Source: Silvimonas sp. JCM 19000 (GTDB lineage Bacteria; Pseudomonadota; Gammaproteobacteria; Burkholderiales; Chitinibacteraceae). From it: a stretch of DNA of 23,078 nucleotides. Below, piece by piece: positions 9,502 to 18,561 of this stretch. The first letter of the stretch is position 1. Each line of letters starts with the position of its first letter. Under the pieces are notes generated by a model. That model made no database searches and was not told the DNA's origin. It saw only the letters and a program-made list of their open reading frames with translations. The stretch is taken from positions 1-23,078 of the forward strand of contig BBFD01000024.1 of NCBI GenBank assembly GCA_001313065.1, given 5' to 3'. Made by a program: the position numbers and the translations under genes.

Positions 9502-9772
9502 TTAGCCCTTGTTGCTGCTGTACATGGAGTATTTCTGACGGAATTTTTTTTCCACGCGACCTGCGGTATCCAACACCTTTTGCTTGCCGGTGTAGAACGG
9601 GTGGGACTCGGAGGACACGTCCAGACGCACTACCGGGTATTCTTTGCCATCGGTCCACTTCATGGTTTCGCCGCCGCGGGCTTTCATGGTGGATTTGGTC
9701 AGAAATTTGAAGTCAACGCTGGCATCAAAAAAAGATGATGTCGTTGTATTCGGGGTGGATACCTTCACGCAT
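9502..9772 (-). CDS. rpmE2: Ribosomal protein L31 type B (zinc-independent), one A-run indel
   Basis: The corrected 89-residue protein starts [19 protein letters not shown]. It contains [19 protein letters not shown] and [16 protein letters not shown], and ends [11 protein letters not shown]31 sits at the ribosome's subunit bridge. This form has no cysteines, so it is the C-minus paralogue, which in many bacteria replaces the zinc-binding L31 under zinc limitation. Whether a zinc-binding copy exists elsewhere cannot be seen. The run at 9727-9733 has 7 where 6 are expected, separating the true ATG (9772) from the body. A second long run, at 9543-9550 (8), is in frame and needs no change. AGGAAAG lies upstream of the ATG. 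Confidence 0.93.
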
Positions 9773-9828
9773 GTTACTTTCCTTTTTTTACTATGAGCGC
9801 GCCGGGGTTGTGCCGACGCAAAACGCGC

Positions 9829-9857
9829 ATTATTTCAGAAGCGGCGGCATCCCGCAA
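9829..9857 (-). promoter_or_regulatory. Candidate rpmE2 promoter
   Basis: On the minus strand TTGCGG (9852-9857) and AATAAT (9829-9834) are separated by exactly 17 bp, about 57 bp before the rpmE2 ATG. The -35 is weak and overlaps the hairpin after rho. I see no convincing Zur-like palindrome. Confidence 0.4.
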
Positions 9858-9869
9858 GGATAACCGCCG
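9842..9869 (-). terminator. Hairpin after rho
   Basis: CGGCGG (9842-9847) pairs with CCGCCG (9864-9869), and the inner ATCC pairs with GGAT. The stem lies 22 bp beyond the rho stop, with no T run after it. A smaller stem, GCAGCCA/TGGCTGC (9874-9890), directly follows the stop. Termination may be partial. Confidence 0.45.
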
Positions 9870-9890
9870 TCATGCAGCCACAGTGGCTGC

Positions 9891-11150
9891 TTAGCGACGC
9901 ATCGAATCAAAGAAATCCGCGTTGTTTTTTCGTCGCCTTGATCTTGTCTTGCAGGAATTCCATCGCTTCCAGATCATCCATCGGGTACAGCAACTTGCGC
10001 AGCACCCAGATTTTCTGCAACTGGTCTTGCGGGATCAACAGCTCTTCACGGCGCGTGCCGGAACGATTGATGTTGATGGCCGGGAAAGTCCGCTTTTCCG
10101 CCATGCGACGGTCAAGGTGGATTTCCATGTTGCCGGTACCCTTGAATTCTTCGTAGATCACATCGTCCATGCGCGAACCGGTGTCGATCAGCGCGGTGGC
10201 GATAATGGTCAGGCTGCCGCCTTCCTCGATGTTACGGGCGGCACCAAAGAAACGCTTGGGGCGTTGCAAGGCGTTGGCATCCACGCCACCGGTCAGTACC
10301 TTGCCGGAAGCGGGCACCACGGTGTTGTAGCACGAGCCAGACGCGTAATCGAATCCAGCAGGATGACCACATCTTTTTTTTGTGCTCAACCAGGCGCTTG
10401 GCCTTTTCGATAACCATTTCGGCCACTTGCACATGGCGGGTTGCCGGCTCATCAAACGTGGACGACACCACTTCGCCCTTCACCGAGCGTTGCATCTCGG
10501 TCACTTCTTCGGGGCGCTCGTCAATCAGCAGCACAATCAGGGTGACGTCGGGATGGTTGTTGGTGATGGCGTGCGCGATATTCTGCAGCATCACGGTCTT
10601 GCCCGACTTGGGCGGCGCCACCAGCAGACCGCGTTGGCCGCGGCCAATCGGCGCGATCATGTCAACAATACGGCCGGTGCGGTTTTCTTCACCGCGGATA
10701 TCACGTTCGAGTTGCAGACGGCGCGTGGGAAACAGCGGCGTCAGGTTTTCGAACAGGATCTTGTGTTTGGAATTTTCGGGCGGCTCGTCGTTAACCTTGT
10801 CGACTTTCACCAGCGCAAAATAACGTTCGCCGTCTTTGGGCGTACGGATTTCGCCATCAATGGTGTCGCCGGTATGCAGGTTAAAGCGACGGATTTGCGA
10901 GGGGCTGACGTAGATATCGTCAGGGCCGGCCAGATACGAAGTATCGGGGCTGCGCAGAAAGCCAAAGCCATCGGGCAGGACTTCCAGCGTACCGTCGCCG
11001 AAAATGCTCTCCCCTTTCTTGGCCTGGTTTTTAAGCATCGCAAAAAATCAGATCTTGCTTGCGAAGACGACTGGCACCGTCGATTTCATTGGCGATGGCC
11101 ATCTCGACAAGTTCTGAGATAGGTAGATGTTTCAGGTCAGACAGATGCAT
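9891..11150 (-). CDS. rho: Transcription termination factor Rho (four indels)
   Basis: Rho is the hexameric RNA helicase that ends untranslated transcripts. The true N-terminus reads [20 protein letters not shown] (ATG at 11148-11150). Cold-shock RNA-binding elements follow ([19 protein letters not shown]). The Walker A loop APPKSGKT falls at about residues 178-185, as in E. coli. The C-terminus ends [11 protein letters not shown] with TAA at 9891-9893. Corrected length is about 418 residues (E. coli 419). Indels: T/A runs 11042-11047 (6, 5 expected), 10374-10381 (8, 6 expected) and 9925-9930 (6, 5 expected), and one lost base near 10330 (ARAYNTV expected). Four breaks in a gene that most proteobacteria cannot easily lose argue strongly for sequence error. 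The gene lies downstream of trxA. Confidence 0.94.
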
Positions 11151-11294
11151 ACGATTGGGCCGTGGCTGCTCTTGGAATTGAGATATATCAGGGAAAAGGG
11201 AGAGGAATGCTTTTGATGTTTGCTGCTGCGGAAGGACTCCGGAGCAAGCAGGAATTGCGTCAGATTATAGGGAGGCAAAACAGGCTGTCAAGCC

Positions 11295-11320
11295 ACCCGC
11301 GGCAGAGGTCTGTCGCGGGT
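11295..11320 (-). terminator. Hairpin between trxA and rho
   Basis: ACCCGCG (11295-11301) pairs with CGCGGGT (11314-11320) over a 12-base loop. It lies in the 223 bp between the trxA stop and the rho start. It has no T run and might be a trxA terminator or part of the long rho leader, which is often autoregulatory. Confidence 0.4.
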
Positions 11321-11373
11321 GTTGTATTCTTGCCGTGGCGGCTACAGAAAGCACCGCCGGCGCGGCCGCAGAA

Positions 11374-11700
11374 TTACAGGTTGCTATCCAGGAACGCGGT
11401 CAGTTGCGATTTGGACAATGCGCCTACCTTGGTCGCTTTGACTTCACCGCCCTGGAACAGCATCAGGGTGGGGATACCACGGATGCCGTACTTCGGCGGC
11501 GTGCCCTGGTTGTCATCGATGTTCAGTTTGGCCACTTTGAGCTTGCCGGTGTATTCGCCAGCTACTTCGTCAAGGATCGGAGCGATCATCTTGCACGGGC
11601 CACACCACTCAGCCCAATAGTCCACCAGCACGGGGGTTTGGGATTGCAGTACTTCGGTGTCGAAGGTGGCGTCGGTTACGTAAGTGATATGTTCGCTCAT
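11374..11700 (-). CDS. trxA: Thioredoxin
   Basis: This intact 108-residue protein has the active site WCGPC at 32-36, in [15 protein letters not shown], and the cis-proline at 77 in RGIPTLMLF. It is the standard cytosolic disulfide reductase, kept reduced by thioredoxin reductase, and serves ribonucleotide reductase, methionine sulfoxide reductases and others. Length and motifs match TrxA of E. coli closely. GGAGACTC lies just before the ATG. It is one of the few genes here with no long A/T run, and it has no frame break. It lies just upstream of rho, a common proteobacterial order. Confidence 0.97.
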   Translation of the reverse strand: MSEHITYVTDATFDTEVLQSQTPVLVDYWAEWCGPCKMIAPILDEVAGEYTGKLKVAKLNIDDNQGTPPKYGIRGIPTLMLFQGGEVKATKVGALSKSQLTAFLDSNL

Positions 11701-11869
11701 AAGAGTCTCCAGATTTCAGTAACGGTGGTGCGTTAATCGCATAAATGCGCAGCGGTCATTATGCTAACGGATAGGAATATGTAATCCCAATCAAATTTAG
11801 CCGTGGCCGTCATACAAAAAAAAGACTATGAGGGCCAATGCGGCTATTTCAAGCTTCAATCAATCCGCA

Positions 11870-13224
11870 TTATAGGGCGGCTGCCACCGCATCGGCCAGT
11901 CGCTCTACCGCGGTCACCTGCATGCCCTCGATCGGCTGGCGCGGGCGGTTGGCATGCGGCACGATGGCGTGCGTAAAGCCCAGCTTGGCGGCCTCGCGCA
12001 AACGTTCCTGACCGCGTTGCACCGGGCGCACTTCGCCGGCCAGACCGACTTCACCGAACACCACCAGCTTGTCAGGTAATGGTCGATTTTTTTTGAGTGA
12101 GGAGACAATGGCGATCAGCACCGCCAGATCAGCTGCCGGTTCGCTGATGCGCACGCCGCCCACGGCATTGATAAATACATCCTGATCAAACACCGCCACC
12201 CGGCGTGCCGATGCAGCACCGCCAGCAACAAGGCCAGGCGGTTCTGTTCGACGCCGACGGCCAGCCGCCGTGGCTGCGGCGTATGCGCGTCATCCACCAG
12301 CGCCTGCACTTCCACCAGCATGGGCCGGGAGCCTTCCTGCGTCACCAGCACGCAGGAGCCCGGCACGGGTTCGCGATGTTGCGACAAGAACAGCGCTGAC
12401 GGATTGGCCACTTCTTTCAGACCGCGATCGGTCATGGCAAACACGCCCAGTTCATTCACTGCGCCAAAGCGGTTCTTGATGGCCCGGATCAATCGAAAGC
12501 TGGAATGCGTATCGCCTTCAAAATAAAGCACGGCGTCAACGATATGCTCCAGCACACGCGGCCCGGCCAGTGCGCCTTCTTTGGTCACGTGGCCAACCAG
12601 CAAAATGGTGGTGCCATTGCGTTTGGCAAAGCGGGTCAGTTGCGCCGCGCATTCGCGCACTTGCGCCACGCTGCCGGGTGCGGAGGTGAGCGCTTCGGAA
12701 TACAGCGTCTGGATCGAATCAATCACCGCCACTTGCGGTTTCTCGGTGGATAGCGTGCCGAGGATTTTTTCCAGATTGATTTCGGGCAGCAAGCCGATCG
12801 GCGCGTCGCCCAGTTGCAAGCGCTTGGCGCGCAAGGCAATTTGCTGCGCGGATTCTTCGCCGCTCACATACAACACGCGTGAGCGTGCCGCCATGGCGGT
12901 GAGCGCCTGTAATAACAAGGTGGATTTGCCGATGCCCGGATCGCCGCCGATCAAGACCACGCCCCCCGGCACCAGGCCACCGCCCAGCACGCGGTCCAGC
13001 TCATCCATGCCGGTGGGTGTACGCGGGATTTCTTCGGTTTCAACGTCGGCTAGCTGGCGCACGGCACCGTCCGCCGCCAGCGACTGGAAGCGTGTGGTGG
13101 CCTTGGGTTCGGCCACGGCTTCGACGAGGGTATTCCAGTCCGCGCAATGCGGGCACTGGCCCTGCCACTTGGGTGAGGTGCCACCGCAGGACGTGCAGGT
13201 GTACATGATCTTGGCTTTGCTCAT
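11870..13224 (-). CDS. radA: DNA repair protein RadA (one lost base)
   Basis: RadA (Sms) is a RecA-like branch-migration helicase used in recombinational repair. A four-cysteine zinc motif opens the protein (C10, C13, C24, C27). Walker A GGDPGIGKST follows at 93-102, the RadA-specific KNRFG at 250-254, and then a Lon-like domain (VFDQDVFINAVGGVRISEPA, LVVFGEVGLAGEVRPV). Corrected length is about 451 residues (E. coli 460). One G of a GGGG run is missing at 12199-12201 (HAGVAVFDQD expected). The 8-base run at 12087-12094 is in frame and needs no correction. The start MSKAKIMYTCTSCGG at 13224 is supported by the zinc motif. The upstream extension in the open frame has no family support. Confidence 0.94.
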
Positions 13225-13352
13225 AGGCCGTATTAGACCACAAGCGTGCCGGTTAACTGTGCCCCGCGCTCCGGAATCTCGCTGCCATTCTGGATGCGCT
13301 GGTGCCGGGCGATGCGATGGCCCACGCAAGGCCGAGGCTGGCGCCTTGAAAT

Positions 13353-13379
13353 GTGCGTTGCCCCTGCGGGGTTACGCAC
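13353..13379. repeat. Palindrome of the GTGCGTTA...ACGCACC type
   Basis: GTGCGT-TG-CCCC-TGC-GGGG-TT-ACGCAC forms an imperfect hairpin with two paired blocks. It resembles the short GTGCGT/ACGCAC extragenic palindromes scattered in many proteobacterial genomes. Only one copy is in this window. Confidence 0.5.
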
Positions 13380-13401
13380 CCTAAGCGCGAGCGATCCGGC
13401 A

Positions 13402-13500
13402 TGCATAGGGTGGGTCTGGACCCACCACTCAAAGCCGCATGCCCAAGGCGCAGCAGCTGGTTATGGTTCTGGCAGATGGGTCCAGACGGGTCATCCCAGT
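13402..13500. repeat. Dispersed palindromic repeat, copy 1 (degenerate)
   Basis: The left end GCATAGGGTGGGTCTGGACC followed by CACC matches copy 2 closely. The following CTCAAAGCC is shared with copy 2. The right end (GATGGGTCCAGACGGGTC, about 13475-13492) is decayed. It lies downstream of flgL. Confidence 0.75.
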
Positions 13501-13505
13501 GCCAC

Positions 13506-13523
13506 CCCGGGCAAAATGCCGGG
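13506..13523 (-). terminator. Hairpin directly after flgL
   Basis: On the minus strand CCCGGCA and TGCCCGGG pair over a TTT loop, starting one base after the flgL stop codon. There is no T run, so it may only stabilise the 3' end. Confidence 0.4.
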
Positions 13524-13524
13524 A

Positions 13525-14931
13525 TCAGGAGATGTACTGGAACAGACTATTGCCCTGAATCTTGGAATAAGTCTGGCGCGCCGCTTCCAGCAAGGTCTGG
13601 TTCTGCGAAAAGCCACTGATGGCTGACGCATAATCCAGATCCTGCAGCCCCGACAAGGTCTGGCTGTAGTTCAGGCTGACGCTGGAGTTGATGGTCTGCA
13701 CCGCCGTGATTTCGTTCTGCCACGCGCCGGTGCTGGCGTTGACGCTCAGCACATTCTGCAGTGCGTTATTCAGATTCGACATCACGCCATTCAACGCATT
13801 CTGGAATTTGGTCTGGTCTGCGCCACTGGTGCTGGTGGTATAGGAGTTCAGCGCCGAAGAGAACTGCGAAATCGTGCTGAAAATATCCTGGTTCTGGCTG
13901 GCGTCAACGCTAAACGTATCGCCATCGGCCGGCGTGCCGGTAATGCTCATCTTTACGCCAAAATCCCAGCCGGGCACCGGCAATGTCGCACCGGCGGCCG
14001 GCGCCGGGTCGGTGCTTTGCGCGGCAAATACGATATCGCCGCCATCGGTATAGCTACGCGGATACGGGTTAACGCCCGCAGCCGCAGTGCGGTCACCGGC
14101 GGTGTAATCGTAGCCATCAATCATCGAATGGTTGTAGTTCGGATTGGTGGTGCCATCGGTCAAGGTCTGGCGGTTGTCGACGATGTCGTAATTGACGATG
14201 GGCTTGCCGCTCGGATCAGCCGTATTGGTGATCGAGTTGAATTTGACGCTGAAGTCTTTGACGTTGGACGCGCTATTCCACTTGGCCTTGTCCAGCACTT
14301 CGCCTGCACTGACCAGGCCGGTGCCGGAATTAGTATCGGCCGCGGCGGTGGCAAAGGTGCCGTTGCCATCTTTGATAGTCTGGAATACCTGCGAGCCGTC
14401 GCTCGACACCGGCAAATTGCGCGAGGCCGAAATCTGGATCTGCCGTTGCCCCTGGTCGCCGTTATAGGTGACGTTGCCAAAGCCGGTTTCAGTAAACGGC
14501 TTGGTGCCGCCAGCAAAGCCCGAGAACAGATACAGGCCACTGCCGTCAGTGGTGTTGGCCAGACCCATCAGTTGCTGATACGAGCTGTTCAGCGAGGTAT
14601 TGATGATCTGCTTTTCCGCCGAAGTCAGCGTCGGGTTACCCGCTTGCACCGCCAGCGACTGGATGTCCTGAATGGTGCTGGCCACCGAAGCCAGCGCCGA
14701 CGTCTGGTTCTGCAGCGACGTGTTGGCGCTGTTGCTGTTGGTGGTGTACTGGGTAACGATGCTGGCCGATTGCGAGACATACAGCGCGCGCGACGCCGCG
14801 ATCGGATCATCCGACGGGCTCAGCATTTTGCGACCCGTCGACAGCTGTTGCTGCAACTGGGTCTGTTGATAGTACAAGTCGTTCAGGCTGGTCGTGCCCA
14901 GGTTGTACAAGGTACTGCTCGCGACGCGCAT
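13525..14931 (-). CDS. flgL: Flagellar hook-filament junction protein FlgL (HAP3)
   Basis: This intact 468-residue protein begins MRVASSTLYNLGTTSLNDLY and has QLSTGRKMLSPSDDPIAASR, the conserved N-terminal coiled-coil motif of FlgL and flagellin. The C-terminus (DLDYASAISGFSQNQTLLEA to GNSLFQYIS) is the matching helix. FlgL forms the second ring of the hook-filament junction and is exported by the flagellar type III system. It is longer than many FlgL proteins (about 300-400); the extra length lies in the variable middle (about 200-350), which faces outwards. A sigma-28 promoter lies in the gap after flgK. GGAG precedes the ATG. Confidence 0.92.
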   Translation of the reverse strand: MRVASSTLYNLGTTSLNDLYYQQTQLQQQLSTGRKMLSPSDDPIAASRALYVSQSASIVTQYTTNSNSANTSLQNQTSALASVASTIQDIQSLAVQAGNPTLTSAEKQIINTSLNSSYQQLMGLANTTDGSGLYLFSGFAGGTKPFTETGFGNVTYNGDQGQRQIQISASRNLPVSSDGSQVFQTIKDGNGTFATAAADTNSGTGLVSAGEVLDKAKWNSASNVKDFSVKFNSITNTADPSGKPIVNYDIVDNRQTLTDGTTNPNYNHSMIDGYDYTAGDRTAAAGVNPYPRSYTDGGDIVFAAQSTDPAPAAGATLPVPGWDFGVKMSITGTPADGDTFSVDASQNQDIFSTISQFSSALNSYTTSTSGADQTKFQNALNGVMSNLNNALQNVLSVNASTGAWQNEITAVQTINSSVSLNYSQTLSGLQDLDYASAISGFSQNQTLLEAARQTYSKIQGNSLFQYIS

Positions 14932-14959
14932 GATCTGCTCCGGTTACTTCTTGTGCAAT

Positions 14960-14987
14960 ACATCGGCCAAAGCGGCAAAAAACTTGA
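14960..14987 (-). promoter_or_regulatory. Candidate sigma-28 (FliA) promoter of flgL
   Basis: On the minus strand TCAAGTTT (14980-14987) and GCCGATGT (14960-14967) match the FliA boxes (TAAAGTTT and GCCGATAA). The spacing is 12 bp as written. The -35 side contains a 6-T run; if it is one too long, like others in this window, the spacing becomes the canonical 11. The expected start is about 20 bp before the flgL ATG. Confidence 0.62.
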
Positions 14988-15011
14988 ATGCCGCCAGACG
15001 TTTGCATGGCA

Positions 15012-17472
15012 TTAACTGATGATGTTCTCGATGGCCTGGAAGGTTTGCTGGGCAATCTGGATGACCTTGCTGGCCGCCGTATAGGCTTGCTGATAACGCA
15101 GCAGATTGGCCGCTTCTTCATCCAGGTTGACGCCCGCCAGGGAATCGCGCGCGGTAGTGGCCTGGGTCAGCACCGTATCTTGCGCCGTCGCCATGATCTT
15201 GGCTTGCGACGTTTGTGTGCCGATCTTGGACACCATCTGACCGTATACATCTTGATAGGTCGATTTACCGTTATCGAGCAACTTGGTGGTCTGCAAGGAT
15301 TCCAGCGCCAGCGCGTTGCGGCCGTCGGCGTTGCCCGATGTATTGGGTGCCACGCCTATCGAATCGCCCGCTGCGGGCGTGCCATCCAGCGTCATTGACC
15401 ATCCATTGAAACTGACCTGCATGCCCTTGGTATAGTTCTGCGCCGCTGTGGTTACGCCGGTCACCGCGTCGGTGATGGTGAAACTGTTGGCGGTATTGAA
15501 ATTGATCGTTACCGGGTTCTTCAGCGCCGTGCTGACTGCGCCTTGCGTGGTATCGGTCGGCGGGGTGTCGACCAGCGGCTGCGTAATGGTCAGCGAGCCG
15601 CTGTTATTGCCTGGCGGCACCACGGTAAAACTGTCACCCGTGGCGAATGAACCGCTGTTCAGGTTGACGGTAAACCCGTCCATCGCCAGCGGAAAGCCTG
15701 CGCCCGTGGTCGATACGCCATCCGAAATACGCGTTAAGGAGTAGTTGGTGCCGTCATACGACACTTTGTAATCGCTGCCGGTCAATTTGGTTTTGTCGGT
15801 GACCGTGCCGGACAACAACGCGGTGCCGGTGTTATCAGCCGCGCCGTAGAAGGTCACGGTATTGGCCGCGCCCTTCCCCACCGTAGCGGTAATGGGCGAA
15901 GAAGCCGCCACTTCGGTCGGATCAGAAATCGCCACCGACATCCCCTGGATCACACTGCTAACCGGCTGGATCTCAAAACTGTCGCCTGCATTCATGGCGC
16001 CCGACTTGATCTGGACTGCAATCCCGTCCGCCCCCACCGCGCCAGCCGCCACTTGCGCCGGGGTAAACACGGTCTGGGTGTTGTCGCTCAGTCGCGTCAT
16101 CACATATTGGGTGCCGTCATAAGAGAACTTGTAGTTGCTGGCGGTCAGCTTGGTGGTGTCGCTGATATAACCGGTCAAAGCGGCATTGCCGGTGTTACCG
16201 GTATTGCTGAACACATTGCCCAGAGACGGCGGGAAAGACGCGGTGGCGCTGGTACCGGTCGCCGTCGCGTCGGTGCCGGTGATCTGCGCCGTGACGCCCA
16301 GTGCGGTGAAGCCGGAGGTCAGCTGTGCCGCGGTAATCGACGCGGTCTGGCCGTCGGTGGCGCGGGTTAGCGTGTAGTTGCCGCTGGTGGCGTTGTAGCT
16401 GAGCGAGAAATCCGATTGCGGGATGGCATTGTCCGGGGCGGTCAGGGTCACTTTCTGGCCGTTCAAAGACATATCGACATTATCCGCGCGCGGATAATCA
16501 AACAGGTTCTGACCCTGATCGCCGTTCAGATCAATCCCGGCGCGGTGTTGCGCGTTAAAGGTTTGTGCCAGCCCGAGCGCGGTCAGGTTCAGCGTGTTTT
16601 GCGCCAGCGACAGCGAGTCATTGCGGTAGGTCAGCAAACCCTGTAGCGAGCCGCCAGTAATTTGCGAATCGGGCAAATACACCGTCACATTGTTTTGCTG
16701 ATAGGCAATCTGCGTTTTGGTCGGATCATCCCGCGACGGCACGGCCGCCAGGTTAAACGAATTACCGCCCACCACCACGTTCTGGCCGCTGCCGATAAAC
16801 ACGTTCATGCTGCCGTCGCTTTGCGTCAGCGTGGTGGCTTTAACGTATTTGTTCAGGTCCAGCACCAGTTGATCGCGTTGGTCGAGCAAATCGTTGGGCG
16901 GCTGGCCTGAAGCCGATTGCGTGGCGATCTGGCCATTCAGCGTGGCGATCTGGGTGGTGATCGAGTTGATGCTGTCGACGGTGGTGCTGATTTCGCCATT
17001 CAGCGTTTGCGCGTTTTCGTTCAGCTGGTCGTTGAAGGACTGAAAGCGTGACACCAGGGTGCCCGCGCTGGTCAGCATGGCGGTGCGCGACGGCGTATCA
17101 GCCGGCGAGGTCGCCACATTCTGTACCGACGAAAAAAAAGTCCTGCATGGCCGGCGAAATACCCGCAGTCGGATCCGCCACGATATTGTCGATATCGTTC
17201 AGATGGGTCAGATAGGTATTCAGAAAGCTGTCTTGTGTCTGCGCCGTTTGCTGTTGCTTGGTCAGAAACTGATCGTAGGCGCGCTGGATGGTATCCACTT
17301 TAACGCCCATGCCCACAAAGCCGCTGCCCGTCAGTTGCGGGTATGGCGCGCTTTGCTTGATGGCCTGACGTGAATAGCCCGGCGTCGCTTCGTTGGCGAT
17401 GTTATGGCCTGTGGTGGTCAAACCCAGGTTGGCGGCGTTCAGTGCCGAAACACCAATGCTGAATACACTCAT
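15012..17472 (-). CDS. flgK: Flagellar hook-associated protein FlgK (HAP1), unusually long, one indel
   Basis: FlgK forms the first ring of the hook-filament junction. The N-terminus MSVFSIGVSALNAANLGLTT, followed by GHNIANEATPGYSRQ, has the rod/hook family motif. The C-terminus (EEAANLLRYQQAYTAASKVI to FQAIENIIS) has the usual LxxYQQAYxAxxKVI signature. Corrected length is about 819 residues, against roughly 450-650 for most FlgK. The extra part is a central region with at least three related beta-rich units (15716-16411). One run at 17132-17139 has 8 where 7 are expected (MQDFFSSVQNVATSP), which splits the N-terminus from the rest. The gene is followed after 80 bp by flgL and has its own sigma-28 promoter. 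Confidence 0.93.
15716..16411 (-). repeat. Three related units inside the FlgK variable domain
   Basis: Three stretches share the pattern [L/F]-S-Y-[D/N]-x-T-x-x-Y-x-[L/M]-T-R-x-[S/T]-D: FSLSYNATSGNYTLTRATDG (near 16411-16350), KFSYDGTQYVMTRLSDNTQT (near 16140-16080) and KVSYDGTNYSLTRISDGVST (near 15775-15710). The last two are both preceded by TKLT[A/G]S[N/D]Y. The last two are also followed by a GD-SF strand (GDSFEIQPV, GDSFTVVPP). This suggests internal duplication of a surface-exposed module. Confidence 0.7.
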
Positions 17473-17528
17473 TCTGTTGCTCCGTTACGGCCCACCCGGT
17501 GGTTCTGGGCAGGCGCGGTCATTCCTTT

Positions 17529-17555
17529 GTATCGGCGTAAAGCGCCAGGACTTGA
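17529..17555 (-). promoter_or_regulatory. Sigma-28 (FliA) promoter of flgK
   Basis: On the minus strand TCAAGTCC (17548-17555), exactly 11 bp, then GCCGATAC (17529-17536). This fits the flagellar sigma-28 pattern (TCAAG...GCCGATAA) at nearly every key base. It lies in the gap between the flgJ stop and the flgK start, placing the expected transcript start about 50 bp before the ATG. Confidence 0.75.
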
Positions 17556-17588
17556 AGCCCGGCGGCGCCGCTCATCCATTGCGACGCC

Positions 17589-18505
17589 TTAAGCGGCTTC
17601 GTCCTGCAAGTGTTTCTGTACCCGCTGCGCCACCAGCGCCAGCTTGCTGGCATAGGTGGGATCCGTGGCGTAACCACCGGCCTGCAAGGCCTGGCCGTAG
17701 CTACGCGCGTTATCGCCTGCGCCGACCGCATCGCCGAAGCGTTTTTTTTGATCAAGCTGGCGTAATCGGCAAAAGCATCTGTATAAGAATCGTAGGCCCG
17801 GAAGGTATCGACTTTCTTTTGCGCCACACCGTTTACATATTCGGTGGTGGTGACGGTGGCGGTTTTGCTTGCCAGTCTTTGCCCGCCTTGATGCCAAACA
17901 GGTTGTGCGTGTCCTTGCCGCTGGCATCGGTCAGCGGCTTGCGGCCCCAACCGGTTTCGAGCGCGGCTTGCGCCATCAAGACATGCGGTGCCACGCCCAG
18001 GGTGGCGCTGGCGCTTTGCGCGGCACCGGCAATGCGCGCCACAAAAGATCCGCTTTTGCCGCCCGTAGCGGCATCTTTTGCCGCCTTGCCCGAGGTACTT
18101 GCCGCATCCGGATCGGTGCTCTGGTTAGCTGGCGTCAGCGCATTGGGCGGGGTATGCCAGGCCTGCTGCAATAGCGACGGGTCTTGCTGAATCTGGATCT
18201 GACGCACGATGGCATCAGCCAGGCCAAGCGCCGTGCTTGCTGAGCGAGCTCGACATCTGCTGGTCAAACATGCCCTGAAACATCTTCACATTCGAGGTAT
18301 TCAGCGTGTCGTACTGCGGTGTGGCGTCACGCATGGACTTGAGCATCTGCTGCATCAGCAAGGCTTCAAACTGTTGCGCCACGGCTTTCACGCCCTGCTC
18401 CGGCGATTTGGCCGCAAGCGTACGCAACTGCCCCACGTTGTTGGGGTCGATCACGAAATCCTGACCGGTACTGCGGGCGGCGGAGGGGCTGAGCATGATG
18501 GGCAT
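17589..18505 (-). CDS. flgJ: Flagellar rod assembly protein/muramidase FlgJ (three indels)
   Basis: FlgJ caps the growing rod and cuts peptidoglycan to let it through. The N-terminal rod-binding part has GVKAVAQQFEALLMQQMLKS and KMFQGMFDQQMSSSLSKHG, continuing into GLADAIVRQ. The C-terminal GH73 glucosaminidase domain reads HVLMAQAALETGWGRK, with the expected catalytic Glu in ALETGWG, then NLFGIKAGKDW and TEYVNGVAQKKVDTFRAYDS. Corrected length is about 305 residues (typically about 310). Indels: two bases (probably GC) lost near 18228-18232, one base near 17868, and run 17742-17749 (8, 6 expected). Start 18505 (MPIMLSPSAARSTGQ) or the inner ATG at 18496 are both possible; neither has a clear ribosome binding site. 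It is not next to flgI here. Confidence 0.88.
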
Positions 18506-18527
18506 CGAACACGTAGATACCCCTATC

Positions 18528-18544
18528 AAGCAAACACCGTGCCA
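18528..18544 (-). promoter_or_regulatory. Sigma-54 (RpoN) promoter of flgJ
   Basis: On the minus strand the sequence is TGGCACGGTGTTTGCTT, an exact match to the RpoN consensus TGGCACG-N4-TTGC(A/T) with correct -24/-12 spacing. The predicted transcript start is near 18518, 13 nt before the first flgJ ATG and 22 nt before the second. A short leader favours the second ATG. The enhancer sites of an activator were not identified. Confidence 0.7.
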
Positions 18545-18561
18545 GCCAGACAGCACCCCGG

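Larger units (their letters stand above)
13225..13524. other. 300-bp intergenic region with palindromic repeats, no gene seen
   Basis: The stretch between flgL and radA holds a hairpin downstream of flgL, a degenerate copy of the dispersed GGTGGGTC repeat, and a second palindrome (13353-13379). The remaining 125 bp (13225-13350) can be read as an open frame on the plus strand (for example LAAILDALVPGDAMAHARP), but I recognise no family and see no ribosome binding site. The radA promoter should lie here. Confidence 0.6.

Noticed and set aside
13246..13626. Open frame covering the radA-flgL gap
   Set aside because: It runs through the palindromic repeat and into flgL in antisense; no family resemblance and no ribosome binding site.
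14017..15015. A 332-residue open frame on the plus strand
   Set aside because: It lies wholly opposite flgL and the flgL promoter region, is rich in Arg/Val/Gly as expected for an antisense shadow, and has no ribosome binding site or known domain.
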